Assembly: GCF_000987955.1 (NCBI RefSeq)
Contig: NZ_LAZU01000039.1
Location: 1-64,000 of the forward strand
Origin: Paenibacillus sp. DMB20
GTDB taxonomy: Bacteria > Bacillota > Bacilli > Paenibacillales > Paenibacillaceae
Length of the DNA: 64,000 bases
Reading direction: 5' to 3'
Every line of letters starts with the position of its first letter. The stretch's first letter is position 1. Below are positions 17,675 to 26,651 of this stretch, one piece after another. The notes beneath the pieces were generated by a model. The model was not told the origin of the DNA, ran no database searches, and was given only the letters and a program-made list of their open reading frames with translations. The translations under genes were made by a program, and so were the position numbers.

Positions 17675-18068
17675 ATCATAAGCCAAGCATAAATTTCATT
17701 CATGGTTGGCTTCATGCCTTGCAGAAACGCCGTCGTTTTTTTAGATGCGGAGCATTTTCGGTTTAGTAAATCCGACATTGGAAATAAATGATAAAGAGCG
17801 GGTAAATGCGGCTTGTCTTCCATGATCCATCGGTTGATTTGCCTCATATGCTGATCTGTAAAATATTTATCGCCACAATTTTCAAAAATGTATTGCATTT
17901 CGCCCTCATAGATGTTATTTTTAATCTCGTTGAAAAGAATATAGGAACCAGGATTCACTCAGGACATGTAATGTTGCGAGAGATTATTCCCTCGGGAAGT
18001 GAATGACGTAGGTCCTAGCGGATGAAATTTTTCAAACATTTTATTCCTAGGAAGGGGGAAACCGAAAG
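17675..18068. other. Region between the 195-aa gene and speD
   Basis: The minus strand is open from a GTG at 17958 to the terminator. The translation (for example YFTDQHMRQINRWIMEDKP and TTAFLQGMKPTMNEIYAWL) looks protein-like, but there is no ribosome binding site ahead of the GTG and the frame runs through the terminator into the neighbouring gene. It may be a decayed gene. The last 20 nt hold AGGAAGGGGG, the speD ribosome binding site. Confidence 0.4.
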
Positions 18069-18467
18069 ATGGAATACTCAACTTTCGGAAGACACGTTGC
18101 TGTTGATACTTGGGGAGTCGACTTTGAACTACTGAACAATGCTGAATATTTGCAAGCTCAGATGGTGGAAGCCGCTGAAGCCTGCGGAGCAACGGTAATG
18201 TCCGTCCAGTCCAAGCAATTTGAGCCGCAAGGCGCTACGGTTCTTGTACTGCTGTCGGAAAGCCATCTCTCTATTCATACTTACCCTGAGAGAGGTTTTG
18301 CTGCGATTGACTGTTATACCTGCGGGGAGACGGTGGATCCGCAATTGGCTATTGATTACCTGGTATCCGTTTTGAAACCTGAAAAATGCTATGCGAAAAA
18401 GCTCGTGCGAGGTTTGGGCGAACTGACTGTCGAAACGCCTGAGATGAAGCAGGCTGAACTGGTGTAA
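18069..18467 (+). CDS. speD: S-adenosylmethionine decarboxylase proenzyme
   Basis: The 132-residue prokaryotic (SpeH-type) AdoMet decarboxylase supplies decarboxylated AdoMet for spermidine. The self-cleavage site is in SESHLSIHTYPE (about residues 61-72); the Ser after Leu becomes the pyruvoyl group. The active-site cysteine lies in FAAIDCYTCGE (about residue 82). Length matches the family. AGGAAGGGGG precedes the ATG. It is a single-gene unit with its own terminator. Its presence between ysxC and hemA is not the B. subtilis arrangement. Confidence 0.96.
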   Translation: MEYSTFGRHVAVDTWGVDFELLNNAEYLQAQMVEAAEACGATVMSVQSKQFEPQGATVLVLLSESHLSIHTYPERGFAAIDCYTCGETVDPQLAIDYLVSVLKPEKCYAKKLVRGLGELTVETPEMKQAELV

Positions 18468-18492
18468 CCAAGCATCTAAAAAGTGTATATTG

Positions 18493-18527
18493 ATAACCAT
18501 GGACCTTTTCCATGGTTATTTGTTTTT
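18493..18527 (+). terminator. Terminator of speD
   Basis: ATAACCATGGA/TCCATGGTTAT with a CCTTT loop, followed by TTGTTTTT. Confidence 0.8.
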
Positions 18528-18819
18528 AAGGGCTGTTCGAACCAATCGCTTTTGATCAGGCTGCTAACTTGACGTCGGCGTATATCTGCACCTAAAACAT
18601 ACCACAATAATAAGAGCGGCCAGACAAGGGTTTTTAAGTGATGGAAAGATTAAAAAGATGGGGATTTCATAAACATTTCATAAAATAGACAAGGGTTTTC
18701 GACATCCTGTGATATAATTATCATGGTCAAAAGAAAGCGTATATCATAAAGGACAATTTTTGGGACCTTAAATGCAGATAGAGCAATGCTTTAATAACCA
18801 TTAGGCAGGTGAACATGCA
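18528..18819. other. Leader region upstream of hemA
   Basis: Beyond the promoter candidate this 290-nt stretch contains a direct repeat CATTTCATAAA (about 18666 and 18674) and A/T-rich sequence. I see no open frame with a start signal and no known riboswitch. Confidence 0.4.
18710..18723 (+). promoter_or_regulatory. Extended -10 promoter of hemA with an overlapping dyad
   Basis: TGATATAAT (TATAAT at 18713-18718 with TGn) lies about 100 nt before hemA. The inverted repeat TGATA-N4-TATCA (18710-18723) covers the -10 box. B. subtilis hemA is repressed by PerR, whose box is also an A/T-rich dyad, but this site does not fit the PerR consensus well; operator function is a guess. Confidence 0.4.
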
Positions 18820-20226
18820 ATGCACATCGTCGTTGTTGGGTTGAACTATCGCACGGCGCCTGTGGAAGTCAGAGAACGCTTTACATTCGCGGAGCAAGAT
18901 TTGCCCGAGGCGTTGAAACAGCTGAAGTCGACCAAGAGCGTATTGGAGGGCGTCATTGTTGCTACCTGCAACCGTACCGAGATATATGTCGTGGTCGACC
19001 GTCTTTCCATGTGCGGCTATTTTATCCGCAGCTTTATGGAGCAGTGGTTTGGCATTAAACGTGAAGAATTTACGAAGCATCTATATATATATGAAGACGA
19101 GCAGGCGATTTCCCATCTGTTTAAGGTGAGCTGCGGGCTGGATTCCATGGTCATCGGGGAAACCCAGATCTTGGGCCAGGTGCGCAATGCCTTCTTGAAA
19201 TCACAGAAGGAAAAGGCGACGGGAACCTGGTTTAACATGCTTTTCAAGCAAGCAGTGACGCTGGGGAAACGTGCGCACTCCGAAACTTCCATCGGAGAAA
19301 GCGCCGTTTCGGTCAGCTATGCGGCGGTTGAGCTGGGCAAACGCATTTTCGGGACGTTCCACGATAAAAAGGTGCTTATCCTGGGCGCGGGAAAAATGAG
19401 CGAGCTGACCGTGAAGCATTTGTACGCAAACGGGGCAGCCGAGGTGTTTGTGGCTAACCGGACGCTGGCCCGCGCTGAAGAGCTTGCCCTGAAGTTTAAA
19501 GGTACGCCGCTCGGCATGGAGGAGGCAACGGAACGCCTGCACGAGGTCGACATCGTCATCAGCTCGACGGGAGCGAATGACTATGTGATCCGACCGATGT
19601 TGGTGAACGAAACCATGAAGAAGCGGCAAGCCCGTCCGCTCTTTATGATCGACATTGCCGTTCCGCGGGATATTGATCCTGACGTCGGCGACGTGCAGAA
19701 CGTCTTCCTGTATGATATCGATGACCTGGAAGGCATCGTGGAAAGCAATCTCGAAATGCGCCGTGCGGAAGCGGCAAAGATCGAAACGATGATTCAGGAG
19801 GAAATGGAGGCTTTCCACCAGTGGTTGAAGACGTTGGGGGTCAGACCGGCCATCCGGGCGCTTCAGGACAAATCGAACAGCATTCATGAGGAAACGCTGG
19901 AGAGTCTGTTCAACAAGCTGCCTGAACTGGATGAGCGGCAGCGCAAAGTGATCCGCCGTTTGACGAAAAGCATCGTCAACCAGATGATGCATGATCCGAT
20001 CAACCGGATCAAGGAGATGACGGGGGGCAAGCAGGCTGCGGAGGCGCTGGACTATTTCACCCAGATTTTTGCCCTGGAAAGCTTGATCGAAGAGAATGAG
20101 CAAGGAGCGGAAAGCAAGGCTCTGAACAACGTTTCCACAATGGAGGTTGAAACTCCCGTTAAATCCGCGGAACAACCGGCCGAGCGGAAAACGGTTCAGA
20201 TGTCCCTTGCCCCAGCCGCTCTCTAA
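18820..20226 (+). CDS. hemA: Glutamyl-tRNA reductase
   Basis: First committed step of tetrapyrrole synthesis by the C5 route, reducing glutamyl-tRNA to glutamate-1-semialdehyde with NADPH. The catalytic Cys50 lies in VATCNRTEIYVV; GLDSMVIGETQILGQV (about 107-122) and the NADPH fold VLILGAGKMSEL follow, with a C-terminal dimerisation helix domain. At 468 aa it is slightly longer than usual because of a C-terminal tail (about 440-468). GGCAGGTGAAC precedes the ATG. It heads the hem gene set; hemX follows 17 nt later. Confidence 0.97.
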   Translation: MHIVVVGLNYRTAPVEVRERFTFAEQDLPEALKQLKSTKSVLEGVIVATCNRTEIYVVVDRLSMCGYFIRSFMEQWFGIKREEFTKHLYIYEDEQAISHLFKVSCGLDSMVIGETQILGQVRNAFLKSQKEKATGTWFNMLFKQAVTLGKRAHSETSIGESAVSVSYAAVELGKRIFGTFHDKKVLILGAGKMSELTVKHLYANGAAEVFVANRTLARAEELALKFKGTPLGMEEATERLHEVDIVISSTGANDYVIRPMLVNETMKKRQARPLFMIDIAVPRDIDPDVGDVQNVFLYDIDDLEGIVESNLEMRRAEAAKIETMIQEEMEAFHQWLKTLGVRPAIRALQDKSNSIHEETLESLFNKLPELDERQRKVIRRLTKSIVNQMMHDPINRIKEMTGGKQAAEALDYFTQIFALESLIEENEQGAESKALNNVSTMEVETPVKSAEQPAERKTVQMSLAPAAL

Positions 20227-20243
20227 GGGCGGGTGACGAAACC

Positions 20244-21068
20244 ATGTCGCTAAACCTAATCTATGATATCGGCATTTGTATTTATGCCCTGAGCCTTCTG
20301 TTTTATATCTCGGATTGCGTATCCCGCAATCGGGCAGCAAAGCGGATAGGCACAGGGCTTCTTGTCGTTGCTGCCCTGTTTCAGCTCGTGGCCGTCCTGC
20401 AGCGCGTCATCGAAACGGGCATGCTGCCGGTGTTTACCTCATTCGATTTCCTTCTGTTGTGTTCGTTCGGCGTGACGTTAACTTCCATAGCCATCACCTT
20501 CGTGAAGCGTGCGGAATTTGCCGCCCTGCTCTTAAGCGTGGTCGGTTTTTGCGTCACCGTGCTGAACCGCCTGCTGCTGACGACGGGTTATAACCCGCTT
20601 GAAGCTTGGGATCCCGTAAAAGGGCTGCTCGTTTTCCATATCGCGCTTGCCAGCGTAAGCTTAACGGCCTTGACCGTGGGGGCGGTTTTTGCAGGAATGT
20701 ACTTGTTTTTGCACAGCAAACTGAAACACAAAAAATGGAATGACGTGATCCGCAGGCTGCCGAGTTTGGAAATACTCGATAAATATTCGTACAATGCTCT
20801 TTTGATCGGAACGCCGGTCCTCGTATTGTCCCTCGGGTTGGCCATATTTTCGGTGGCTACGGAAGGCCGGTGGACGCTGCTGGCGGATCTGAAAGTGCTG
20901 TCCACGAGCGTTGCTCTGGGCATATATGTCAATTATTTTGTGAGACGACGGATTCAGCGCCGTTCCGGCCTGGAAACCGCAAGATGGGCGCTGATCGGCC
21001 TGGCGTTCATCGTGCTGAATTTCTTCTTGAACGCTTGGTCCGAGTTTCACAGCTGGTCGGGGGTGTGA
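20244..21068 (+). CDS. hemX: HemX-like membrane protein (CcsA/cytochrome c assembly family)
   Basis: The 274-residue protein has about eight membrane helices (for example LIYDIGICIYALSLLFYISD, FEFLLLCSFG-like region and GIYVNYFV) and the CcsA-like pattern with WDP (EAWDPVKGLLVFHIALASVS). In B. subtilis hemX follows hemA and lowers glutamyl-tRNA reductase levels. Position, size and topology agree with HemX. Whether it also takes part in haem handling is unknown. Confidence 0.88.
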   Translation: MSLNLIYDIGICIYALSLLFYISDCVSRNRAAKRIGTGLLVVAALFQLVAVLQRVIETGMLPVFTSFDFLLLCSFGVTLTSIAITFVKRAEFAALLLSVVGFCVTVLNRLLLTTGYNPLEAWDPVKGLLVFHIALASVSLTALTVGAVFAGMYLFLHSKLKHKKWNDVIRRLPSLEILDKYSYNALLIGTPVLVLSLGLAIFSVATEGRWTLLADLKVLSTSVALGIYVNYFVRRRIQRRSGLETARWALIGLAFIVLNFFLNAWSEFHSWSGV

Positions 21069-21075
21069 AACGCTT

Positions 21076-21723
21076 ATGGTTCAATATGTTCCGGTCATGC
21101 TGAACTGCGAGGGGAAGAGCTGCCTGATCATCGGCGGAGGCCCGGTAGCGGAGCGTAAAGCGGAGACGCTGATTGAAGCCGGGGCCGCTGTACATATCAT
21201 TAGTCCGAATCTGAGCGGGAGACTGATATCCTTGGCGGAAGAAGGGGTTGTGCGCTGGACTTGCAGGGAATATAGAGAGGGAGACCTCGAAGGGGCTTTT
21301 TTGGTGTACGCGGCTTCCTTTCCTCCCGAAGTGAACGGGAAGGTGGCGGCTGAAGCCCGAAGGCTGGGCATTATGGTTAATGTGGCGAGCGACGGGGAAT
21401 CCGGCGATTTCATCAGTCCTGCCGTCCTGAGACGGGGCCGGCTTACCGTCGCCGTATCGACGGCGGGGGCGGGGCCGGCTGCCGCCGTAAACCTTTGCCG
21501 CAGGCTGGAGGAAGAATTGGGCGACGAATTTGAAATGTACCTGGATTTTTTGCATGAACTGCGCGTTGCCGTTAAAGAGAAAGTCCGGTCCCAGACCGCC
21601 CGGCGGAAGCTTTTGCGAAAAATAGTTGAAATCGATATACTACAGGACATACGGCGGGGGGACTTTATCCCGTGGAGTCCGGAACAGATCGATCAGTGGA
21701 TCACTCACAATCAGGAGGAGTAA
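21076..21723 (+). CDS. Precorrin-2 dehydrogenase / sirohydrochlorin ferrochelatase-like protein
   Basis: The 215-residue protein starts with VPVMLNCEGKSCLIIGGGPVAERKAETLIEAGA, the NAD-binding Rossmann start of the CysG N-terminal domain family (SirC, Met8p, YlnF). NVASDGESGDFISPAVLRRG is the family's NxxD...FxxPA signature. It oxidises precorrin-2 to sirohydrochlorin. Together with the SUMT domain encoded downstream it gives a sirohaem branch within the haem operon. It starts 7 nt after hemX and hemC begins 2 nt after its stop. Confidence 0.9.
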   Translation: MVQYVPVMLNCEGKSCLIIGGGPVAERKAETLIEAGAAVHIISPNLSGRLISLAEEGVVRWTCREYREGDLEGAFLVYAASFPPEVNGKVAAEARRLGIMVNVASDGESGDFISPAVLRRGRLTVAVSTAGAGPAAAVNLCRRLEEELGDEFEMYLDFLHELRVAVKEKVRSQTARRKLLRKIVEIDILQDIRRGDFIPWSPEQIDQWITHNQEE

Positions 21724-21725
21724 CG

Positions 21726-22682
21726 ATGCGTACCATTGTAGTTGGCAGCAGACAAAGCGCGCTGGCGCTTACCCAGACCGGGCAGGTCATCGATGATTTG
21801 ACGCGGCTTGCAAAAGAGAACGGGTTCGACTATCGGTTTGAGGTTAAAAAAATAGTAACGAAAGGCGACCGCATTCTTGACGTGACCTTGTCCAAAGTGG
21901 GCGGTAAAGGCTTGTTCGTCAAGGAAATCGAGCAGGCGATGATCGACGGCGAAATCGATATGGCCGTTCACAGCATGAAGGACATGCCCTCGTTCTTGCC
22001 TGAAGGGCTGACAACCGGCGCGGTTCCGCGCCGCAAGGATCCCCGCGACTGTTTGATTTCCATGGAAGCGGACAGCCTGGACAAGCTGCCTCAAGGCGCC
22101 AAGGTAGGCACCAGCAGCCTGCGCCGTTCCAGCCAGTTGAAGGCTTACCGGCCGGATCTTACGGTGGAGTGGATTCGGGGAAACATCGATTCGCGGCTCC
22201 GCAAGTTGGAGAGCGGGGAATATCAAGCGATTATTCTGGCGGCAGCCGGACTGCAGCGGATGGGATGGGAAGATCGCATTACTTCGTATTTGCCCGTAGA
22301 GACATGCCTTCCTGCCGTCGGACAAGGGGCTCTCGGCATTGAATGCCGCGAGAACGATGCGGAGCTTCTTCGCCTTCTCTCCTTATACAATGATGAAGAT
22401 ACGGCACGGACGGTCGCCGCAGAACGCAAGTATCTGAACGAGCTGAACGGCGGCTGCCAGGTTCCGATCGGAGCTTATGCCGTCCTTGCGGAAGCGCCGA
22501 CAGGTCATTCCCATGAAGGGCAAAAAATTATACGATTGACGGGAATGGTAGGTTCCCCCGATGGAGATCGGATACTGAAAAAATCAGCGGAGGGAATGGA
22601 TCCCGACAGGCTCGGCATCCAGGTTGCCGAACAGCTGAAAGCTATGGGAGCAGAAGAGATTTTGGCACAAGTTAGGGGATGA
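21726..22682 (+). CDS. hemC: Porphobilinogen deaminase (hydroxymethylbilane synthase)
   Basis: The 318-residue enzyme joins four porphobilinogen units. The dipyrromethane cofactor cysteine lies in LNGGCQVPIGAYA (about residue 244); SRQSALALTQT at the N-terminus and GTSSLRRSSQLKAYRPDL (about 128-145) are typical. ATG 21726 follows AGGAGGAG at 9 nt; an upstream in-frame start would overlap the preceding gene. hemD/cobA follows 4 nt later. Confidence 0.97.
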   Translation: MRTIVVGSRQSALALTQTGQVIDDLTRLAKENGFDYRFEVKKIVTKGDRILDVTLSKVGGKGLFVKEIEQAMIDGEIDMAVHSMKDMPSFLPEGLTTGAVPRRKDPRDCLISMEADSLDKLPQGAKVGTSSLRRSSQLKAYRPDLTVEWIRGNIDSRLRKLESGEYQAIILAAAGLQRMGWEDRITSYLPVETCLPAVGQGALGIECRENDAELLRLLSLYNDEDTARTVAAERKYLNELNGGCQVPIGAYAVLAEAPTGHSHEGQKIIRLTGMVGSPDGDRILKKSAEGMDPDRLGIQVAEQLKAMGAEEILAQVRG

Positions 22683-22686
22683 TCGG

Positions 22687-24243
22687 ATGGCAGGCAAGGT
22701 TTATTTGGTCGGAGCGGGTCCCGGGGACGCGCGGCTGATCACGATAAAAGGGAAGGAATGCCTGGAAAAAGCCGATGCCGTGGTTTATGACCGGCTGGCG
22801 TCTCCCCGTTTTCTGAAGTGGCTGAAGCCGGGAGCCGAGAAGATTTATGTCGGCAAGCTTCCGGACAGGCACACGATGAAGCAGGAGGAGATCAATCAGC
22901 TGCTGGTCGATCTGGCGCTCGAAGGAAAAAAGGTCGTCCGGCTGAAGGGCGGCGATCCCACCATTTTCGGAAGGGTGGGGGAAGAAGCGGAACTGCTGTA
23001 CCGAAACGGGATACCTTTTGAGATTGTCCCGGGAATCACATCTTCGATCAGCGTTCCCGCGTATGCCGGGATACCGGTGACACACCGGGATCTTGCCTCT
23101 TCACTGTCGATCATTACAGGGCACGAGAGCCCCGACAAGCTGGACCGCATGATCCAGTGGGACAAAGTGACCAACGCGACAGGGACCCTTATTTTTATGA
23201 TGGGAGTTGCCAAAATCGGGTATATCAGCCGCCAGCTGATGGCTCACGGAAGACCGCCGGAAACGCCCGTAGCCCTTGTACGCTGGGGCACGCGCGCGGA
23301 ACAGGATACGATTACCGGCACGCTCGAGAACATCGAGCAAAAAGTGAAAACCGCCAATTTTCAGCCTCCCGCCGTGATCGTTGTCGGGGAGGTTGTCCTG
23401 CAGCGGGAGCACTTGAAGTGGGCTGAGCAGTTGCCGCTTTTCGGCAAAAGAATTCTTGTGACACGGTCCCGGAGCCAGGCCAGCGAGCTTGTCGGCCGCA
23501 TCGAGGAGTTGGGCGGCGAGCCTTATGAATTTCCGGTCATCGAAACGGTGATGCCAACGTCGGAAAAGGCTTTGTCGGATATCCGACAAGCGTTGGATCG
23601 GCTGGTCTCTTATGATTGGGTCTTTTTTACGAGCGTGAACGGAGTGGAGTATTTCTTCCGTCACTTGAGCGAGGCAGGCAAAGATATCCGGTCACTGGCA
23701 CGTGCAAGAATCGCGGCGGTCGGACCGGCGACGGGGGCTGCTTTGCGCGAACGCGGTATCGCCGCGGAAGTTCTGAAGGAACGATACCAGGCTGAGGGGC
23801 TTGTCGACGCGTACGGCGAACAGATGAAGCCAGGCCAGCAGGTTCTTCTGCCGCGGGGGGATCTCGCAAGGGATTGGCTGCCTCGGCAGTTGAAAGAAAT
23901 GGGTCTTGGGGTAACCGATATCAAAACTTATGAAACGGTACTGGCCGGAGAAGACGACGACGAATTAATGAAGCTCTTCGAGGAAGGCGGAATCCATGCG
24001 GTTACGTTCACGAGCTCGTCCACGGTTACTAACCTTCTTCGCATATTGGAAAAGATGGGAAAGACCCCGCCGGCAGAACTTCTGCGGGATTCCGCGGTTG
24101 CCTGTATCGGACCGCTGACTGCCGACACGGCCAGAAAAGCCGGCCTTCACGTTTCCATGATGGCCAAGGAAGCGACGATCGACAGTCTGGTGGAGGCTCT
24201 GTGCGAGTGGAATAAGGATGAGCCGAGGCGGCACCGCGACTGA
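22687..24243 (+). CDS. cobA-hemD: Fused uroporphyrinogen-III C-methyltransferase / uroporphyrinogen-III synthase
   Basis: Two domains. Residues about 1-245 are SUMT (CobA): VYLVGAGPGDARLITIKG, VVRLKGGDPTIFGRVGEE and PGITSSISVPAYAGIPVTHR bind AdoMet and uroporphyrinogen III. Residues about 250-510 are HemD, beginning LFGKRILVTRSRSQASELVG, with FFTSVNGVEYFF and FTSSSTVTNLL. HemD closes hydroxymethylbilane to uroporphyrinogen III and SUMT methylates it to precorrin-2, so one chain holds both the branch-point product and the first sirohaem step. B. subtilis has separate genes. Confidence 0.95.
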   Translation: MAGKVYLVGAGPGDARLITIKGKECLEKADAVVYDRLASPRFLKWLKPGAEKIYVGKLPDRHTMKQEEINQLLVDLALEGKKVVRLKGGDPTIFGRVGEEAELLYRNGIPFEIVPGITSSISVPAYAGIPVTHRDLASSLSIITGHESPDKLDRMIQWDKVTNATGTLIFMMGVAKIGYISRQLMAHGRPPETPVALVRWGTRAEQDTITGTLENIEQKVKTANFQPPAVIVVGEVVLQREHLKWAEQLPLFGKRILVTRSRSQASELVGRIEELGGEPYEFPVIETVMPTSEKALSDIRQALDRLVSYDWVFFTSVNGVEYFFRHLSEAGKDIRSLARARIAAVGPATGAALRERGIAAEVLKERYQAEGLVDAYGEQMKPGQQVLLPRGDLARDWLPRQLKEMGLGVTDIKTYETVLAGEDDDELMKLFEEGGIHAVTFTSSSTVTNLLRILEKMGKTPPAELLRDSAVACIGPLTADTARKAGLHVSMMAKEATIDSLVEALCEWNKDEPRRHRD

Positions 24244-24318
24244 TTGAATATATTTTGAGCATTCATAGATATGCATCTAGGGAATGAACGACAATTATTT
24301 AAACTTGGAGGGAATAAA

Positions 24319-25320
24319 ATGGGCTTTCCGATTGTGCGCCACCGGCGTCTGCGCCAAAGCGCGGGCATCCGCAGCATGGTTCGCGAAACCGTGTTGAACG
24401 TGGAGGATTTGGTACAACCGATATTCGTAACGTATGGAAGCGGAATAAAGAATGAAATTACTTCGATGCCCGGCGTGTATCATTTCTCATTGGATACGCT
24501 GAAGGCGGAAGTGGACGAAATCGCTGCGCTGGGCATTCCGGCCGTGCTGCTGTTCGGTATTCCGGAAACGAAGGACAGCGTCGGGACATCGGGCTTTGCC
24601 GATGACGGAATCGTTCAGGAAGCAACGCGCCTGATTAAAGAGTGGCATCCGGACCTGCTCGTCATCGCGGATACATGCCTTTGCGAGTTTACGGACCACG
24701 GCCATTGCGGCATGGTACATACCTTCGAGCGGGACGGACACGTCCATGGGGACGTCATCAACGATGAGTCCCTGGAACTGCTTGCCCGGACGGCGGTATC
24801 GCAAGCGAGAGCGGGAGCCGACATTATCGCTCCTTCCAACATGATGGACGGTTTTGTACAGGCGATACGCAAGGCTCTGGATGAAGCCGGCTTCCAGCAT
24901 ATTCCGATCATGTCCTACTCGGTCAAATATGCCTCCGCATTTTACGGGCCCTTCCGCGATGCGGCCGACTCCGCTCCCCAGTTCGGGGACCGCAAGACCT
25001 ATCAGATGGACCCGGCCAATATGCGGGAGGCGCTCCGCGAAGCCGAGAGCGACGTGCTTGAGGGAGCCGATATGCTGATGGTGAAGCCGGCTCTTGCCTA
25101 TCTCGACATCGTCCGGCTGCTTCGCGACCAATTTGATCTGCCGTTGGTCGCTTATAACGTCAGCGGCGAATATTCCATGATCAAGGCTGCGGCCGAGCGC
25201 GGATGGATTGACGAGAAAGCGATCGTTATGGAAATGCTCACGGGCATGAAACGTGCCGGAGCCGATATCATCATCACGTATTTTTCCAAGGATGCGGCGG
25301 GCTGGATACGGAACCGTTAA
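24319..25320 (+). CDS. hemB: Delta-aminolevulinic acid dehydratase (porphobilinogen synthase)
   Basis: The 333-residue enzyme condenses two ALA molecules. The zinc-type metal site DTCLCEFTDHGHCG (about residues 118-131) is present, as are both active-site lysines, in SYSVKYASAFYGPFRDA (about 197-213) and MLMVKPALAYLD (about 252-263). The N-terminus RHRRLRQSAGIR is standard. ATG 24319 follows TTGGAGGGAAT; an in-frame ATG at 24271 lacks a good site. hemL follows after 36 nt. Confidence 0.97.
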   Translation: MGFPIVRHRRLRQSAGIRSMVRETVLNVEDLVQPIFVTYGSGIKNEITSMPGVYHFSLDTLKAEVDEIAALGIPAVLLFGIPETKDSVGTSGFADDGIVQEATRLIKEWHPDLLVIADTCLCEFTDHGHCGMVHTFERDGHVHGDVINDESLELLARTAVSQARAGADIIAPSNMMDGFVQAIRKALDEAGFQHIPIMSYSVKYASAFYGPFRDAADSAPQFGDRKTYQMDPANMREALREAESDVLEGADMLMVKPALAYLDIVRLLRDQFDLPLVAYNVSGEYSMIKAAAERGWIDEKAIVMEMLTGMKRAGADIIITYFSKDAAGWIRNR

Positions 25321-25356
25321 GATAGTTATGTCATCGGACAGATAGGAGTGGCGAGA

Positions 25357-26651
25357 ATGAGCAAGGTAAACGAAAAGAGGAAGCTTCGCGTACGGCCTTT
25401 GAAGAGGCGAAGCAGTATATCCCGGGTGGCGTGAACAGCCCGGTCCGGGCGTTCAAATCGGTAGGCCTGACCCCGATTTACATGGATCGGGGAGAAGGCT
25501 GCCGCGTGTACGATATTGACGGGAATTCTTTTATCGACTACGTGGGATCTTGGGGGCCGCTGATTATGGGTCATGCGCATCCCGAGGTGGTGGAGGCGCT
25601 TCGCGAGACGGCGATGAAGGGAACAAGCTTTGGCGCGCCGACGCTTTTGGAGACGGAAATGGCCAAGCTCGTTTGCGAACGGGTGCCGTCGGTGGAAATC
25701 GTACGGATGGTCAACTCCGGCACGGAAGCGACCATGAGCGCGATCCGGCTCGCCCGCGGTTATACGGGACGTTCCAAAATCATTAAATTCGAAGGGTCTT
25801 ATCACGGCCATGCGGACAGTTTGCTGATCAAAGCGGGTTCGGGCATCGCGACGCTCGGCCTACCAGATAGCCCAGGCGTTCCCGAAGCGGTGGCCACGAC
25901 CACGATTGCCGTTCCATATAATGACCTTGAATCGGTACAGCTGGCATTCGAGCGCTTTGGCGAAGAGATCGCAGCCGTCATTGTTGAGCCGGTGGCCGGC
26001 AATATGGGCGTGGTTCCGCCCCGGGAGGGTTTCCTCGAGGGACTGCGCAAGGTGACGTCCGATTACGGCAGCCTGCTTATTTTTGATGAGGTGATGACCG
26101 GTTTCCGGGTCGATCTTCACTGTGCCCAGGGACGTTTCGGGATCGAACCGGACCTGACATGCCTCGGAAAAGTCATCGGCGGCGGACTGCCTGTGGGCGC
26201 CTACGGCGGAAAGAAGGAAATCATGAACCAGATTGCCCCTGCCGGTCCGATTTATCAGGCGGGCACGCTCAGCGGCAACCCTCTGGCTATGGCTGCCGGA
26301 TATACTACATTGAAGCTGCTGACACCGGAAATATACGATCAGCTTGAGGAGCGGGGAGCCCAGCTTCAGGCCGGGCTTGAGCAGAACGCCCGCGAATTCG
26401 GCATTCCGCTAACCATCAACCGGGTCGGCTCGATGGTTTGCCCGTTCTTTACGGATCAGCAGGTTGTTAATTTTGACACGGCGAAGACGAGCGATCTGGA
26501 TTTATTCCGCCGCTATTTTGCAGCCATGGTTCAGGAAGGCGTCAGCGTTCCGCCGTCCCAGTTCGAAGGCATGTTCATATCCGCGGCTCATGCTGAGGCG
26601 GATATCGAGGCGACCATCGAAGCCAACCGCCGTGCCTTGAAAAGCCTGTGA
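25357..26651 (+). CDS. hemL: Glutamate-1-semialdehyde 2,1-aminomutase, apparent frameshift near the start
   Basis: The PLP-dependent enzyme makes 5-aminolevulinate. The active-site lysine lies in LTCLGKVIGGGLPVGAYGG. ATG 25357 (TAGGAGTGGCGAGA upstream) encodes MSKVNEK and then runs to a stop at 25432-25434. The body of HemL is in the next frame, readable as EEASRTAFEEAKQYIPGG from about 25377 onward. One extra A in the run at 25373-25376 joins the two into MSKVNEKEEASRTAF, the expected N-terminus. As written, translation would need the GTG at 25431 and would lose about 25 residues. Because haem synthesis depends on this gene, sequence error is the simplest explanation. Confidence 0.85.

Noticed and set aside
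18710..18723. PerR box in the hemA promoter
   Set aside because: A dyad exists, but it does not align with the PerR consensus in any register; reported only as an unassigned dyad.
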